Below, piece by piece: positions 1 through 8,944 of a stretch of 64,000 nt of DNA. How positions within the stretch are numbered: position 1 is the first letter of the stretch; each line of letters opens with the position of its first letter. The position numbers were made by a program, and so were the translations under genes. Below the pieces are notes generated by a model. It made no database searches, was not told where the DNA came from, and saw nothing but the letters and a program-made list of their open reading frames with translations. The stretch is from an uncultured Spirochaetia bacterium (lineage in GTDB: Bacteria; Spirochaetota; Spirochaetia; CAKZLE01): contig CAKZLE010000006.1 in NCBI GenBank assembly GCA_937125225.1, positions 62,001 to 126,000 of the forward strand, written 5' to 3'.

Positions 1-636
1 CTTACCGTAGGACAGCATATACTACACCCCGTTCTAGCTCATGCTTGCAAGAGATTAGGTCCCCCGATCATCCGAAGTCAGGCAACGATCGGAGGGAGTC
101 TGTGCCATCCCAATCTCAGGCTCAACCTCGCAACAGCACTCATGATCCTCGAGACTCAGGTAGAGATCAAGGATTCAAGATCAACTAAATCCTCTACGAG
201 ATGGGTACCCATTCATCGTCTCTATAAACGGGACGGTTCATTGGGATTGATTCATGGAGAGATCATCACACGTTTGAGAGTATTCTTCGAGGATGCCAAC
301 TTCCAGTGCTTTTCGATCATAGGAGACCCTTTCTATCATCCGGAGACTGCCGTGATCTTCGCAGTCTTTGCGAAATATGAAAAATCTACCATATCAGAAT
401 TCAGGTTTTCCCTATCCCTGCCATCGATCGATATATTCAGGAGCAAGGAGATCGAAGCCTCGATTACGAGCAAAGACCTACCTCTCTCAGCTAAAGAGAT
501 CATCGCTATCTCTGGACAGCTTCGGGAGTTATTGTCCAACTACTCCTCTAAGATCCAGAAGGTCCAGATAGAACGATCATGTAGGATCCTTGAGAAGACT
601 CTTCAAGATATGAATACCAAAGTCTTTGCGAATTGA
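1..636 (+). CDS. FAD-binding subunit of a molybdenum hydroxylase (xanthine/CO dehydrogenase family), 5'-truncated
   Basis: The reading frame is open from base 1, so the gene begins upstream of the window. The upstream part contains IRSQATIGGSLCHP, which matches the flavin-binding R-N-x-A-T-I-G-G-N-L signature of the medium (FAD) subunit of xanthine dehydrogenase, CO dehydrogenase and related molybdopterin enzymes. It is followed by the usual stretch on which the R-W-x-P/V-P-I and G-E-I-I segments lie. These subunits pass electrons between the Fe-S subunit and NAD or another acceptor. Only about 211 residues are visible. The last 50 or so residues (after about residue 160) have no recognisable motif and could be the CoxM-type C-terminal domain. 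The Mo and Fe-S subunits are not in view, so the substrate cannot be named. The next gene, dnaE, has its own promoter. Confidence 0.6.
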   Translation, partial: LTVGQHILHPVLAHACKRLGPPIIRSQATIGGSLCHPNLRLNLATALMILETQVEIKDSRSTKSSTRWVPIHRLYKRDGSLGLIHGEIITRLRVFFEDANFQCFSIIGDPFYHPETAVIFAVFAKYEKSTISEFRFSLSLPSIDIFRSKEIEASITSKDLPLSAKEIIAISGQLRELLSNYSSKIQKVQIERSCRILEKTLQDMNTKVFAN

Positions 637-649
637 TCTGAGCGCTACC

Positions 650-678
650 TTTACGGGATGCGGTGAGATTGATATAGT
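650..678 (+). promoter_or_regulatory. Putative sigma-70 promoter of dnaE
   Basis: TTTACG at 650-655 and TATAGT at 673-678 are separated by 17 bases, with the predicted start near 685, just upstream of the dnaE ribosome-binding site. The -35 matches four and the -10 five of six consensus bases. Confidence 0.45.
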
Positions 679-716
679 TATGGGATCAGTACAGACCGAT
701 GACAATGAGGGATTCC

Positions 717-3700
717 ATGACAGATTTCGTACACTTGCATAACCACTCAGACTTCTCCCTGCTCGATGGTGCAGCCCCGGTAAAACGGATGGCCGCAAAA
801 GCTAAAGAGCTGGGAATGAAACATCTCGCAATCACAGATCATGGAAGTATGTTCGGAGCCTTGAGATTCTATAAAGCCTGTAGAGATGAGGATATCAATC
901 CGATCATCGGTTGTGAGTTCTATGTCGCTCCAAAGTCCCGCCATATAAAATCGGGAACTGAGAATGGAAGTAGAGCCTATCATCTAGTACTACTTGCCAT
1001 GAACGAAGTGGGTTATAAGAACCTCATATATCTTGATTCGATGGCCTATGTCGAGGGCTTCTATTATAAACCAAGAATCGATGATGAGCTCATGGCAGAA
1101 CATCATGAGGGGCTCATCTGTATGTCTGCCTGTCTTGGGGGAGAGATCTCTGTACACCTCAAGAACAATCAGCTTGAACTTGCCAAAGAGAGGGCTCTCT
1201 TCTATCGAGACCTGTTCGGCAAAGAGAACTACTACCTTGAACTCCAAGACCACGGGATCCCTGACCAGAAGACGGTCAATACTCGTATGGTCAAGTTATC
1301 TCAGGATACCGGTATCCCACTTGTGGCATCCAATGATATCCACTATATCGATCAGGAGGATGCCAATGCACAGGATATCCTCATCTGTATCGGGACTAAC
1401 AGAAAGAAGCATGAGCTCGGACGAATGAAATTCGAAACTGATCAATTCTATCTAAAATCAGGTGATGAGATGGCAGATCTTTTCAAATATGCCCCGGAGG
1501 CTATCACGAATACCATAAAGATAGCTGAACGTTGCAACCTAGAGATCAAGTTCCCTGGACCGCTACTCCCGGATTTCGAGATTCCACCAGAGTTCAATGA
1601 CCCTGATGAATACTTGAGACATATCACCTATGAAGGTCTTAAAGATCGCTATCATGAGATCAATGAGGAGATCAAAGAGAGAGCAGAGTACGAGTTGGGA
1701 ATCATCATAGAAATGAAATTCACCGGGTATTTCCTTATCGTATGGGACTTTATCCACTGGGCAAAACAGAATGATATCCCAGTCGGACCTGGAAGAGGAT
1801 CAGGAGCAGGGTCAATCGTTGCCTATGCTATGACGATCACCGATATCGACCCCTTGAAATACAAACTCCTCTTCGAACGATTCCTCAATCCAGAGAGAGT
1901 ATCGATGCCTGACTTCGATATCGACTTCTGCTTTGAACGTCGTGGAGAGGTGATCGAATATGTTACCCAGAAATATGGTACTGACCGAGTCGGCCAGATC
2001 ATCACCTTCGGGACTCTGAAAGCGAAAGCCGTTCTCAAAGATGTTGCTAGAGTCCTCGATATACCATTCTCAGAGACTAATGAGATCAGCAAACTGATCC
2101 CTTCAGATCCTAAGATGACAATCGCTAAGGCGATGAAAGAGGAGCCGAAACTCCAGGAACTCGAGAACAAGGGAGGCATCTATGCTGAACTCTTCGATGT
2201 AAGTAGAAGGCTAGAGGGGCTGAACCGACACTGTTCGACCCATGCGGCAGGTATCGTCATAGGTAAAGACGTACTCACAGAATATGTCCCACTCTATAGA
2301 GATTCGAAGACCGGTTCCATCTCCACTCAATACACGATGGATGTACTCGAAGATTGTGGACTGGTGAAGATGGATTTCCTCGGACTCAAGACCTTGACCT
2401 TGATCAAGAATACGGTGGATCTCGTGAAGAAACGAGGAATCGACATTGATATCACTACGATCCCTGAAGATGATGAGAAGACCTACAGGATGTTGTGGGA
2501 AGGCTTGAGCTCTTGTATCTTCCAGTTTGAGAGTTCTGGTATGCAAGGTATCCTTCGTGATGCAAAACCGAACTCCATAGAGGACCTCATAGCCCTTAAT
2601 GCACTCTATCGTCCAGGGCCAATGGCCAATATCCCAAAATATGTAGCAAGTAAGAACGGTCTTGAACCAATAGAATACCCGCATAAGGATCTTGAAGAAT
2701 ATCTGAAACAGACCTATGGAGTCATCGTCTATCAGGAACAGGTCATGCAGGTCGCTCAGACTATCGGTGGGTTCTCCCTCGGTAGAGCCGATATCATGAG
2801 ACGTGCGATGGGAAAGAAAAAGGTCAAAGACTTGATGGAGATGAAGGAAGAGTTCATCCAAGGAGCAGAGTCCCGGGGTTATACCAAGGACTTTGCGAAC
2901 TATATCTTCGAGATGCTCGAACCTTTTGCAGGTTACGGTTTCAATAAATCACATGCTGCAGCCTACTCCGTAGTAGCCTATCAGACAGCCTATCTGAAAG
3001 CTAACTACCCGGTAGAGTTCATGGCAGCGAACCTTACCAATGAGATAAACTCCCCAGACAAGCTCACCCTCTATATCAATGAGACCAAGAGCATGGGTAT
3101 CGAAATACTCCCCCCAGATATCAATCTCTCGGAACAGCGATTCAATGTTGCGAACAAGAAGGTCGTCTATGGACTCAATGGAATTAAGAATGTAGGGACT
3201 GCAGCCGTAGATGCTATTATTAGTGAAAGAGAGGCTAACGGTACTTTTACCTCCTTCATGGATTACCTCAACCGAGTAGACTTGAAAGTAGTGAACAAGA
3301 AGGTCCTTGAGTCTCTTATCCAAAGTGGAGCCTTTGATAGTGTCGGGGAGAACCGGTCCACTCTCATGCATAACCTTGAAGAGGTTACCGAATATGTCTC
3401 AAAGCGAAAGGCTGCCGAACAGTTCGGACAGGTCTCCCTGTTCGATATACAGGAAGAGGAGTCCCTAGGGAATTTCCAGATGCAGAGTGCTGAGGACATA
3501 TCTCTACCTGAGAAGCTACAGCTAGAGAAAGAGTTGCTCGGATTCTATTTCTCTGGTCACCCTATGGATGACTTCAAAGATATTTGGACTAGGACCGTCC
3601 GAGTCGACCTCTCAAAGCCAGATCATCTTTTTGATAAACATGCATGCAATCTTGTGGGGATGGTCAATACAGTCAGAACTATCGTCACCAAGAAAGGTGA

Positions 3701-4139
3701 TCCGATGGCCTTCTGTCAGATCGAGGATTTCAATGGGAAGATAGAGATTATCCTGTTCCCGAAGACCTGGGCAAAATATCGTCATCTCATAGAGCCGGAT
3801 AAGATCATCGGTCTTACCGGTAAGATCGATACAGGAAAAGGGGAACCGAAGTACCTTGTAGATACGATCACAGACCCGAATGAACTCAAACAGAGTGGTG
3901 TCACACAGATTCATGTGAAGATCAAGAAGGCCATCTGTACCAATGAGAATCTGAATTCATTGAGAGAGGCGTTCTTAGAACACCTAGGCAGTTGTGCACT
4001 CCTGCTCCATATTTATGATGAGAAGACCGATACCGATTCTGTAATTAAGGCATCAGGGCAATTAAATGTTGCATTTTCTGATGTTTTTATCGATATTCTA
4101 AAGAGAAACCCTTTGATAAGTGATGTTTGGTACTTGTGA
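717..4139 (+). CDS. dnaE: DNA polymerase III alpha subunit (DnaE type)
   Basis: This is the catalytic subunit of the replicative polymerase, about 1140 residues, a normal length for DnaE1. An N-terminal PHP domain opens with HLHNHSDFSLLDG and ITDHG, so its metal-binding histidines appear kept. The polymerase core shows PGRGSGAGS and PDFDIDF (residues 398-404) with the catalytic aspartates, then NKSHAAAYSVVAYQ. A C-terminal OB-fold lies roughly at residues 975-1050. No 3'-5' exonuclease domain is inserted, so it is not PolC. ATG codons at 699 and 705 are also in frame, but only the one at 717 has a good Shine-Dalgarno (GAGGG about 6 bases upstream), and MTDFVHLHNHSDF fits the family start. No polymerase accessory genes lie nearby. 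Confidence 0.96.
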   Translation: MTDFVHLHNHSDFSLLDGAAPVKRMAAKAKELGMKHLAITDHGSMFGALRFYKACRDEDINPIIGCEFYVAPKSRHIKSGTENGSRAYHLVLLAMNEVGYKNLIYLDSMAYVEGFYYKPRIDDELMAEHHEGLICMSACLGGEISVHLKNNQLELAKERALFYRDLFGKENYYLELQDHGIPDQKTVNTRMVKLSQDTGIPLVASNDIHYIDQEDANAQDILICIGTNRKKHELGRMKFETDQFYLKSGDEMADLFKYAPEAITNTIKIAERCNLEIKFPGPLLPDFEIPPEFNDPDEYLRHITYEGLKDRYHEINEEIKERAEYELGIIIEMKFTGYFLIVWDFIHWAKQNDIPVGPGRGSGAGSIVAYAMTITDIDPLKYKLLFERFLNPERVSMPDFDIDFCFERRGEVIEYVTQKYGTDRVGQIITFGTLKAKAVLKDVARVLDIPFSETNEISKLIPSDPKMTIAKAMKEEPKLQELENKGGIYAELFDVSRRLEGLNRHCSTHAAGIVIGKDVLTEYVPLYRDSKTGSISTQYTMDVLEDCGLVKMDFLGLKTLTLIKNTVDLVKKRGIDIDITTIPEDDEKTYRMLWEGLSSCIFQFESSGMQGILRDAKPNSIEDLIALNALYRPGPMANIPKYVASKNGLEPIEYPHKDLEEYLKQTYGVIVYQEQVMQVAQTIGGFSLGRADIMRRAMGKKKVKDLMEMKEEFIQGAESRGYTKDFANYIFEMLEPFAGYGFNKSHAAAYSVVAYQTAYLKANYPVEFMAANLTNEINSPDKLTLYINETKSMGIEILPPDINLSEQRFNVANKKVVYGLNGIKNVGTAAVDAIISEREANGTFTSFMDYLNRVDLKVVNKKVLESLIQSGAFDSVGENRSTLMHNLEEVTEYVSKRKAAEQFGQVSLFDIQEEESLGNFQMQSAEDISLPEKLQLEKELLGFYFSGHPMDDFKDIWTRTVRVDLSKPDHLFDKHACNLVGMVNTVRTIVTKKGDPMAFCQIEDFNGKIEIILFPKTWAKYRHLIEPDKIIGLTGKIDTGKGEPKYLVDTITDPNELKQSGVTQIHVKIKKAICTNENLNSLREAFLEHLGSCALLLHIYDEKTDTDSVIKASGQLNVAFSDVFIDILKRNPLISDVWYL

Positions 4140-4150
4140 TTAGGGTTCTG

Positions 4151-4159
4151 TGTTATACT
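4151..4159 (+). promoter_or_regulatory. Putative extended -10 promoter of the YggT gene
   Basis: TGTTATACT combines an upstream TG with a TATACT hexamer at 4154-4159. It lies in the short gap between dnaE and the YggT gene, just before the CAGGAG ribosome-binding site at 4165. No good -35 hexamer is seen, which is common for extended -10 promoters. Confidence 0.4.
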
Positions 4160-4175
4160 ATTTTCAGGAGTCTTT

Positions 4176-4769
4176 ATGCAAGCTGTAGCAACAATTCTAG
4201 GTGGCCTACTTTCCCTCTATTCACTAGCGATCGTCATGAGGATCGTATTATCTTGGGGGGGTATCGGTGAACTTAAATTCGGGAACGCCTACCGGATCCT
4301 CAAGTCAGTCACAGACCCATACCTTAATGTATTCAATTCTTTACCGGGCCTTCAGAGAGGGAATCTAGATTTCTCTCCTATCATCGCCATGATCCTTCTT
4401 GGCATCGTCAACAATATTCTGCAGATATTCGCAGCAGAAGGTACGATCACTTTAGGAATCGTACTTGCCCTGATCACAAGCGCCGCATGGTCAGTACTCT
4501 CCTTCTTCCTGATGCTTTTCATACTCTTATCAATAGCGCGAGTAGTACTCGAGTATCGTCCAAGTGCGAATTCGATTCAGTATATTGCGATTCTAGACAA
4601 CCTACTCAGGGGTCCTATGGATAAAGTACATACGATGATCTTTTCCGGAAAGGAGATGGAAGTTAAGACTCTCCTCATAACAACTGCTGGTTCCTTTATT
4701 GTAATTAGAATGTTATTGAAAGTACTCTTTGATTGGCTCACACAGATGTTAGCTAATCTACCATTCTAA
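4176..4769 (+). CDS. YggT family integral membrane protein
   Basis: A 197-residue hydrophobic protein with four or more membrane segments. It has the YggT pattern twice: an R-x-x-L-S-W segment followed by a D-P-Y-L motif (residues about 20-50, VLSW and TDPYLNVF), and a second copy near residues 115-160 (a loop with ARVVLEYRP and NLLRGPMDKV). YggT proteins are inner-membrane proteins found near cell-division or pyrroline-carboxylate reductase genes in other bacteria. A role in osmotic shock tolerance or division-site organisation has been suggested, but no reaction is known. A CAGGAG ribosome-binding site precedes the ATG. The gene lies 36 bases after dnaE and 18 bases before recG, so it may be co-transcribed with recG. 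Confidence 0.75.
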   Translation: MQAVATILGGLLSLYSLAIVMRIVLSWGGIGELKFGNAYRILKSVTDPYLNVFNSLPGLQRGNLDFSPIIAMILLGIVNNILQIFAAEGTITLGIVLALITSAAWSVLSFFLMLFILLSIARVVLEYRPSANSIQYIAILDNLLRGPMDKVHTMIFSGKEMEVKTLLITTAGSFIVIRMLLKVLFDWLTQMLANLPF

Positions 4770-4787
4770 GCAGAGGTTACTGATCAG

Positions 4788-6881
4788 ATGTTTCTAGGTG
4801 AGGTACGCACATCCATTCGTGAACTCAAGGGGGTAGGCCCCTCACGAGCAAAGGCTTATGCCTCCATGGGGATCCTCACCTATGAGAATCTGTTGACTCA
4901 TCTCCCTAGGAGCTTTGAAGACCGACAACATCCTACTACCCTTTCACGATCCTATGAGGAGAAGTCTTCTTATGTGATTGCTGAAGTCATAGCCCATGAT
5001 TCGATCGGAGGGGGAAGAAAGAAGACTCTGAAGGTCATCATCTCCGACAATAGTGGTTATGCCTCCCTATTGTGCTTCGGACGCAACTTCTTGGAAAACA
5101 TGCTTACGGTAGGAAAGACTTTTCATATCTATGGTAATTTTAGTTTCCACTTTGGGGAGATCCAGTGCTCTACCTTCGAGGTCGAACCCCTCATTGAGGG
5201 TCAACCTCCAGTGAAGTTCGGAGCTATCCTACCTCTCTACCCCCTGACCGCAGGATTGACACAGAATATTATCCGACGTGACATGAAGAATCTCCTGTCA
5301 CAAATCGTTCCCTATATCGAAGATCAACTACCAACCGGCCTATTGCAGGAACAAAAGCTCTTAAGCTATGGAGAGGCACTACAGAATCTCCATTTCCCAG
5401 GGGCAATGAGTAATTATGATCAGGCCAAGAGGACTCTAGCCTATACAGAACTCTTCTACCTTCAAGCTACCTTGATCAGGAAACAGATTAATCGAAAAAG
5501 AGAGATCTTTAATTCTCGAGAGCTTAAAGAGAGGAGACTCACAAGTATAGATAGTGCGAACTCCTTGGCTCAGAGACTCATTAAGTCGTTGCCCTTCACC
5601 CTGACACAAGATCAGGTAACCGTCCTCCATGAGATCGAACAGGATCTAAGTAGGCCCTATCCGATGAATAGACTTGTCCAGGGGGACGTCGGCTCAGGTA
5701 AGACGCTTACCGGTTTCCTGTCAATGCTTCCTATCATAGAGGCAGGAGGGCAGGTAGCATTCATGGCTCCGACTGAACTGTTGGCAAAGCAACATGCCGA
5801 GAGCGCTGCCAGATTTCTGGAGCCTTTAGGAGTCAAGATAGCACTGCTTACCGGTTCTGTACCTGCAAAAAGAAGGTCATTATTATTGGAAGCCCTCAAG
5901 GATGGTAGCCTCGACTGCATCATCGGTACACATGCACTCTTCTCGGGTGATGTTGTATTTCATGATCTCCAATATGCTATCATCGATGAGCAACAAAGAT
6001 TCGGAGTCGCACAGAGAATCTCCCTATCTCAGAAAGGCAGGGCCCCACACCTACTTCTGATGACAGCGACTCCAATACCAAGGACTATGGCCCTTACACT
6101 CTTCGGAGACCTAGACATCTCAACGATCACTACGATGCCACCGGGAAGAAAACCGATAATCACCCACCTTGCTGCTGAAAAGAGCAGACAGCGAGTATAT
6201 GACGCTGTGAAGGTAGAACTAGATAGAGCTCATCAGGCCTATTTTGTATATCCTAAGATTGAAGCGACTGAGAAATCAGAGCTGAGAGATGTCCATACTA
6301 TGTATCAATTTCTCGGAGAAGAATATCCCGAGTTCCGGGGTGGATTGATCCATTCTCGTATAGCCGAAGATGAGAAAGAATCGATCATGCACCAGTTCAG
6401 AGAGGGGACGATTCAGTATCTTGTCTCTACGAGTGTCGTCGAGGTCGGAGTCGACGTCCCGAATGCCACCTGTATGATCATTGAACATGCGGAGAGGTTC
6501 GGACTCTCTGCACTTCATCAGTTAAGAGGAAGAGTAGGACGAGGGGCCGAACAGGCCTATGCCTTCCTTGTCTTCTCTAGTGAACTGCAGGAGGATGGGA
6601 AGAAACGGCTCAAGGTCATGAAGGAGTCCCATGATGGATTCTATATCGCTGAACAGGACCTTCTGATCCGTGGACCTGGAGAGATAACTGGAGGAAGACA
6701 ATCAGGGTATCTTGGACTGGTCTTCGCCGATATCGTGAAGGATCTTGAGTTGATGAAGGTTGCTCGGGGAAGTGCCGAAAAGGTGCTCTCCAAGGATGAA
6801 AGACTGTTATCTGCAGAGTATGCAGTGATCAGAAGAGTATTTCAGAAGGTTCCACCATTTGATGATCTCCTAGTCGAATAG
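4788..6881 (+). CDS. recG: ATP-dependent DNA helicase RecG
   Basis: A 697-residue superfamily-2 helicase that remodels stalled replication forks and branch-migrates Holliday junctions. The N-terminal wedge/OB region begins with the L-K-G-V-G-P-S-R-A helix-hairpin and continues to about residue 230. The helicase core has Walker A VQGDVGSGKT, a DEQQ box in IIDEQQRFGVAQR and motif III TATPIPRT. The second RecA lobe contains STSVVEVGVDVPNA and the QLRGRVGRG motif VI. The C-terminal GPGEITGGRQSG is typical of RecG. Length and motif order are complete. The start is supported by an AGAGG about 11 bases upstream, slightly long spacing. rsmD follows 67 bases downstream, a pairing often seen with genome-maintenance genes but not diagnostic. 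Confidence 0.95.
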   Translation: MFLGEVRTSIRELKGVGPSRAKAYASMGILTYENLLTHLPRSFEDRQHPTTLSRSYEEKSSYVIAEVIAHDSIGGGRKKTLKVIISDNSGYASLLCFGRNFLENMLTVGKTFHIYGNFSFHFGEIQCSTFEVEPLIEGQPPVKFGAILPLYPLTAGLTQNIIRRDMKNLLSQIVPYIEDQLPTGLLQEQKLLSYGEALQNLHFPGAMSNYDQAKRTLAYTELFYLQATLIRKQINRKREIFNSRELKERRLTSIDSANSLAQRLIKSLPFTLTQDQVTVLHEIEQDLSRPYPMNRLVQGDVGSGKTLTGFLSMLPIIEAGGQVAFMAPTELLAKQHAESAARFLEPLGVKIALLTGSVPAKRRSLLLEALKDGSLDCIIGTHALFSGDVVFHDLQYAIIDEQQRFGVAQRISLSQKGRAPHLLLMTATPIPRTMALTLFGDLDISTITTMPPGRKPIITHLAAEKSRQRVYDAVKVELDRAHQAYFVYPKIEATEKSELRDVHTMYQFLGEEYPEFRGGLIHSRIAEDEKESIMHQFREGTIQYLVSTSVVEVGVDVPNATCMIIEHAERFGLSALHQLRGRVGRGAEQAYAFLVFSSELQEDGKKRLKVMKESHDGFYIAEQDLLIRGPGEITGGRQSGYLGLVFADIVKDLELMKVARGSAEKVLSKDERLLSAEYAVIRRVFQKVPPFDDLLVE

Positions 6882-6948
6882 GACAATTGCATATTTCTCC
6901 CCAGATGTTTATCATATCACCAATTCTACATGAGCAAAGGAGCAGTGT

Positions 6949-7500
6949 ATGCGAATCACTGGAGGAAAGTATCGTGGGAGGACAATCAAATGTCCACCTG
7001 GGGTCATAAGACCGGCAATGGACAGAATGAGAGAATCTCTCTTCTCGATCCTTGGGAATATGGAAGGATACTCATTTCTCGATCTCTTCTCAGGTTCTGG
7101 TCTCGTCGGGATCGAAGCAGCCTCCCGTGGTTGTGTTCCTGTACACCTAGTTGAGATGGATGGAAAGAAACGGAACACCATGAAGAATAACATGAGTATG
7201 GTAGATACCGAGATGCGACTCTATATGATGTCTGTACAGAAGTTCTCTCATATCGCTCCCCGCTCTTATGATCTTGTATATGCAGATCCTCCATTTCCTA
7301 TGAAAGGAAAGGATAGAATATCTCAGCTTGTCATTGATAATGGACTCGTCAAAGAGGATGGCACCTATATCATCCATTATCCAAGTGAAGATACACTACC
7401 GGATACGATAGGAAGGTTCTCCTGTATTGATGAGAGAAAATATGGTCGATCACTACTACGTTTCTATAAGGTTTCTGATGAGATGAGGGATGATAGATAA
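6949..7500 (+). CDS. rsmD: 16S rRNA (guanine966-N2)-methyltransferase RsmD
   Basis: A 183-residue SAM-dependent methyltransferase that modifies G966 of 16S rRNA. It opens with MRITGGKYRGRTIKCPPG and RPAMDRMRESLFSIL, the RsmD hallmark, followed by the SAM-binding motif DLFSGSGLVGIEAASRG and the catalytic DPPF motif (YADPPFPMKG). AAAGGAG lies 6 bases before the ATG. The stop codon overlaps the next start by one base (TAATG), so translation of the thioesterase is probably coupled. Length and all core motifs fit the family. Confidence 0.92.
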   Translation: MRITGGKYRGRTIKCPPGVIRPAMDRMRESLFSILGNMEGYSFLDLFSGSGLVGIEAASRGCVPVHLVEMDGKKRNTMKNNMSMVDTEMRLYMMSVQKFSHIAPRSYDLVYADPPFPMKGKDRISQLVIDNGLVKEDGTYIIHYPSEDTLPDTIGRFSCIDERKYGRSLLRFYKVSDEMRDDR

Positions 7501-8264
7501 TGGCAAAGTTCACCTCATCCTATTCCCGATCATTCACGATACCATCTTATGCTCTTGATAAACATGAGAAGACTAACCTCACCTATCTAATCCAGCTGAT
7601 ACAGGAGACAGGCTCCTATCATGCACATGGTTTTAATCTAACGGTCTCAGATCTGATAAAAGAGGGCAAAACCTGGATGCTCACAAAACAGAGGATCGAT
7701 ATCCTGCGATATCCGACCTGGCCTGATAGGGTCAGAGTCGATACCTGGATCGAGAAACCTACAAGATTCAGCACACCCCGACTCTTCAAGGTCTATGATG
7801 AGAATGAGAATCTGATTCTGACAGCTGTCACCTACTGGTGTATTATCGATCTTGACACCCATAGGCCCCTTCCTATTACCTCTCTCGAAGATCTCGGTTG
7901 GGTAGAGACTTCCCCATTACCATTAGAGCCCATCAAGAAATTGAGGATTCCTGAAGATGACTCTTTTGCACTCTTTTCCAGTGATCCAATCATCCGTTAT
8001 CAAGATTCTGATCTCAACAAGCATGTGAACAACACCGTCTATAGTGATTGGTGTCTCGATTCACTGCCCGCAGCTTTTCGAGATAAGAAACAACCTAAGA
8101 GTATCGAGATCCATTACCTGAAAGAGACCTATGCTGATGATCGAGTTTCTGTCACCTCTCGCTTCGAGGAGGCTACGGGCATCTGTTATCATACGATCGA
8201 GGCATCCAACGGTGGTGAGATGAGAATTGTCTGTAATGCGAAGAGTATCTGGGAAGATCGTTAA
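7500..8264 (+). CDS. Acyl-ACP thioesterase (FatA/FatB-like)
   Basis: A 254-residue double hot-dog protein that should hydrolyse acyl-ACP to free fatty acid and ACP in the cytoplasm. Hot-dog 1 contains the G-x-T-W-M-L-T-K-Q-R-I-D pattern (residues about 55-70) and hot-dog 2 contains D-L-N-K-H-V-N-N-T-V-Y (residues about 172-182), the segment that carries the catalytic Asn and His in plant and bacterial acyl-ACP thioesterases. It overlaps rsmD by one base. Its stop codon overlaps the convergent HAD gene by four bases and there is no terminator between them. Acyl chain preference cannot be read from sequence. Confidence 0.85.
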   Translation: MAKFTSSYSRSFTIPSYALDKHEKTNLTYLIQLIQETGSYHAHGFNLTVSDLIKEGKTWMLTKQRIDILRYPTWPDRVRVDTWIEKPTRFSTPRLFKVYDENENLILTAVTYWCIIDLDTHRPLPITSLEDLGWVETSPLPLEPIKKLRIPEDDSFALFSSDPIIRYQDSDLNKHVNNTVYSDWCLDSLPAAFRDKKQPKSIEIHYLKETYADDRVSVTSRFEEATGICYHTIEASNGGEMRIVCNAKSIWEDR

Positions 8265-8944
8265 CAGAGCAGATTTCTATCGATCTCTGAAAAATCAACG
8301 ATGAACTGATCTACTTCAGGATGAGTCGATATACTCTGATGATCCCTTGAAGGTTCTCCAGTTGCTATAAGAAACCCACATCCAGATCTACTTGCCGCAA
8401 CGATCCCTGAGAATGAATCTTCGATCATAACTAGTCTCTCAGGAGTTATTCCTAGATTCAGTGCAGCCTGAATGTAGATATCGGGTTCAGGTTTATTAGC
8501 TACTTCTCCATCATCATAAACGATCTGATCAGTATCGAACCATCGCCCGAGAGAAAAATGTTCGATGAAGAAATCCACATTCTCGACCTCAGAGGCTGTC
8601 GCGATATTCATAGGAATCTCATTCTCCCTGAGGTGATCGAGGAAATCCTCGACACCAGGAGCTAAGACGAATATCTCAGGATTCTCAAGGCATATCTTAC
8701 GATAGAGGGCCTCTTTCTCACGAGAGAGATCCGCTATCTCCTGCTCATCGACTGCATGACCGAGGAGCATCTCTAGGATGTTCTTAGTGGTCTTTCCGTG
8801 AATATCACGGTAATAGGTCTCCACATCCACAGGATTACCGATCTGCTGCGAAAAAGCTATCCAAGCTTTTTCATGCAGACCAGTATCCCAGACGAGAGTA
8901 CCATTGAAATCAAAGATGATCCCATCGAATCTATTCTTCGTCAT
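8261..8944 (-). CDS. HAD-superfamily phosphatase, beta-phosphoglucomutase-like
   Basis: A 227-residue haloacid-dehalogenase hydrolase. Motif I is FDFNGTLV (an Asn in place of the usual second Asp environment, DxDGT becoming DFNGT), motif II is in NIATASE, and motifs III/IV are KPEPDIYIQAALNLG and MIEDSFSGIVAA. The D-F-N-G-T form means the second Asp that acts as general acid is replaced by Asn, seen in some HAD subgroups, so activity may be altered. The start at 8944 is chosen because GAGG lies 6 bases upstream; upstream ATGs in the same run lack one. It overlaps the 3' end of aspS by 14 bases. Substrate unknown; sugar-phosphate is a family guess. Confidence 0.75.
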   Translation of the reverse strand: MTKNRFDGIIFDFNGTLVWDTGLHEKAWIAFSQQIGNPVDVETYYRDIHGKTTKNILEMLLGHAVDEQEIADLSREKEALYRKICLENPEIFVLAPGVEDFLDHLRENEIPMNIATASEVENVDFFIEHFSLGRWFDTDQIVYDDGEVANKPEPDIYIQAALNLGITPERLVMIEDSFSGIVAASRSGCGFLIATGEPSRDHQSISTHPEVDQFIVDFSEIDRNLLC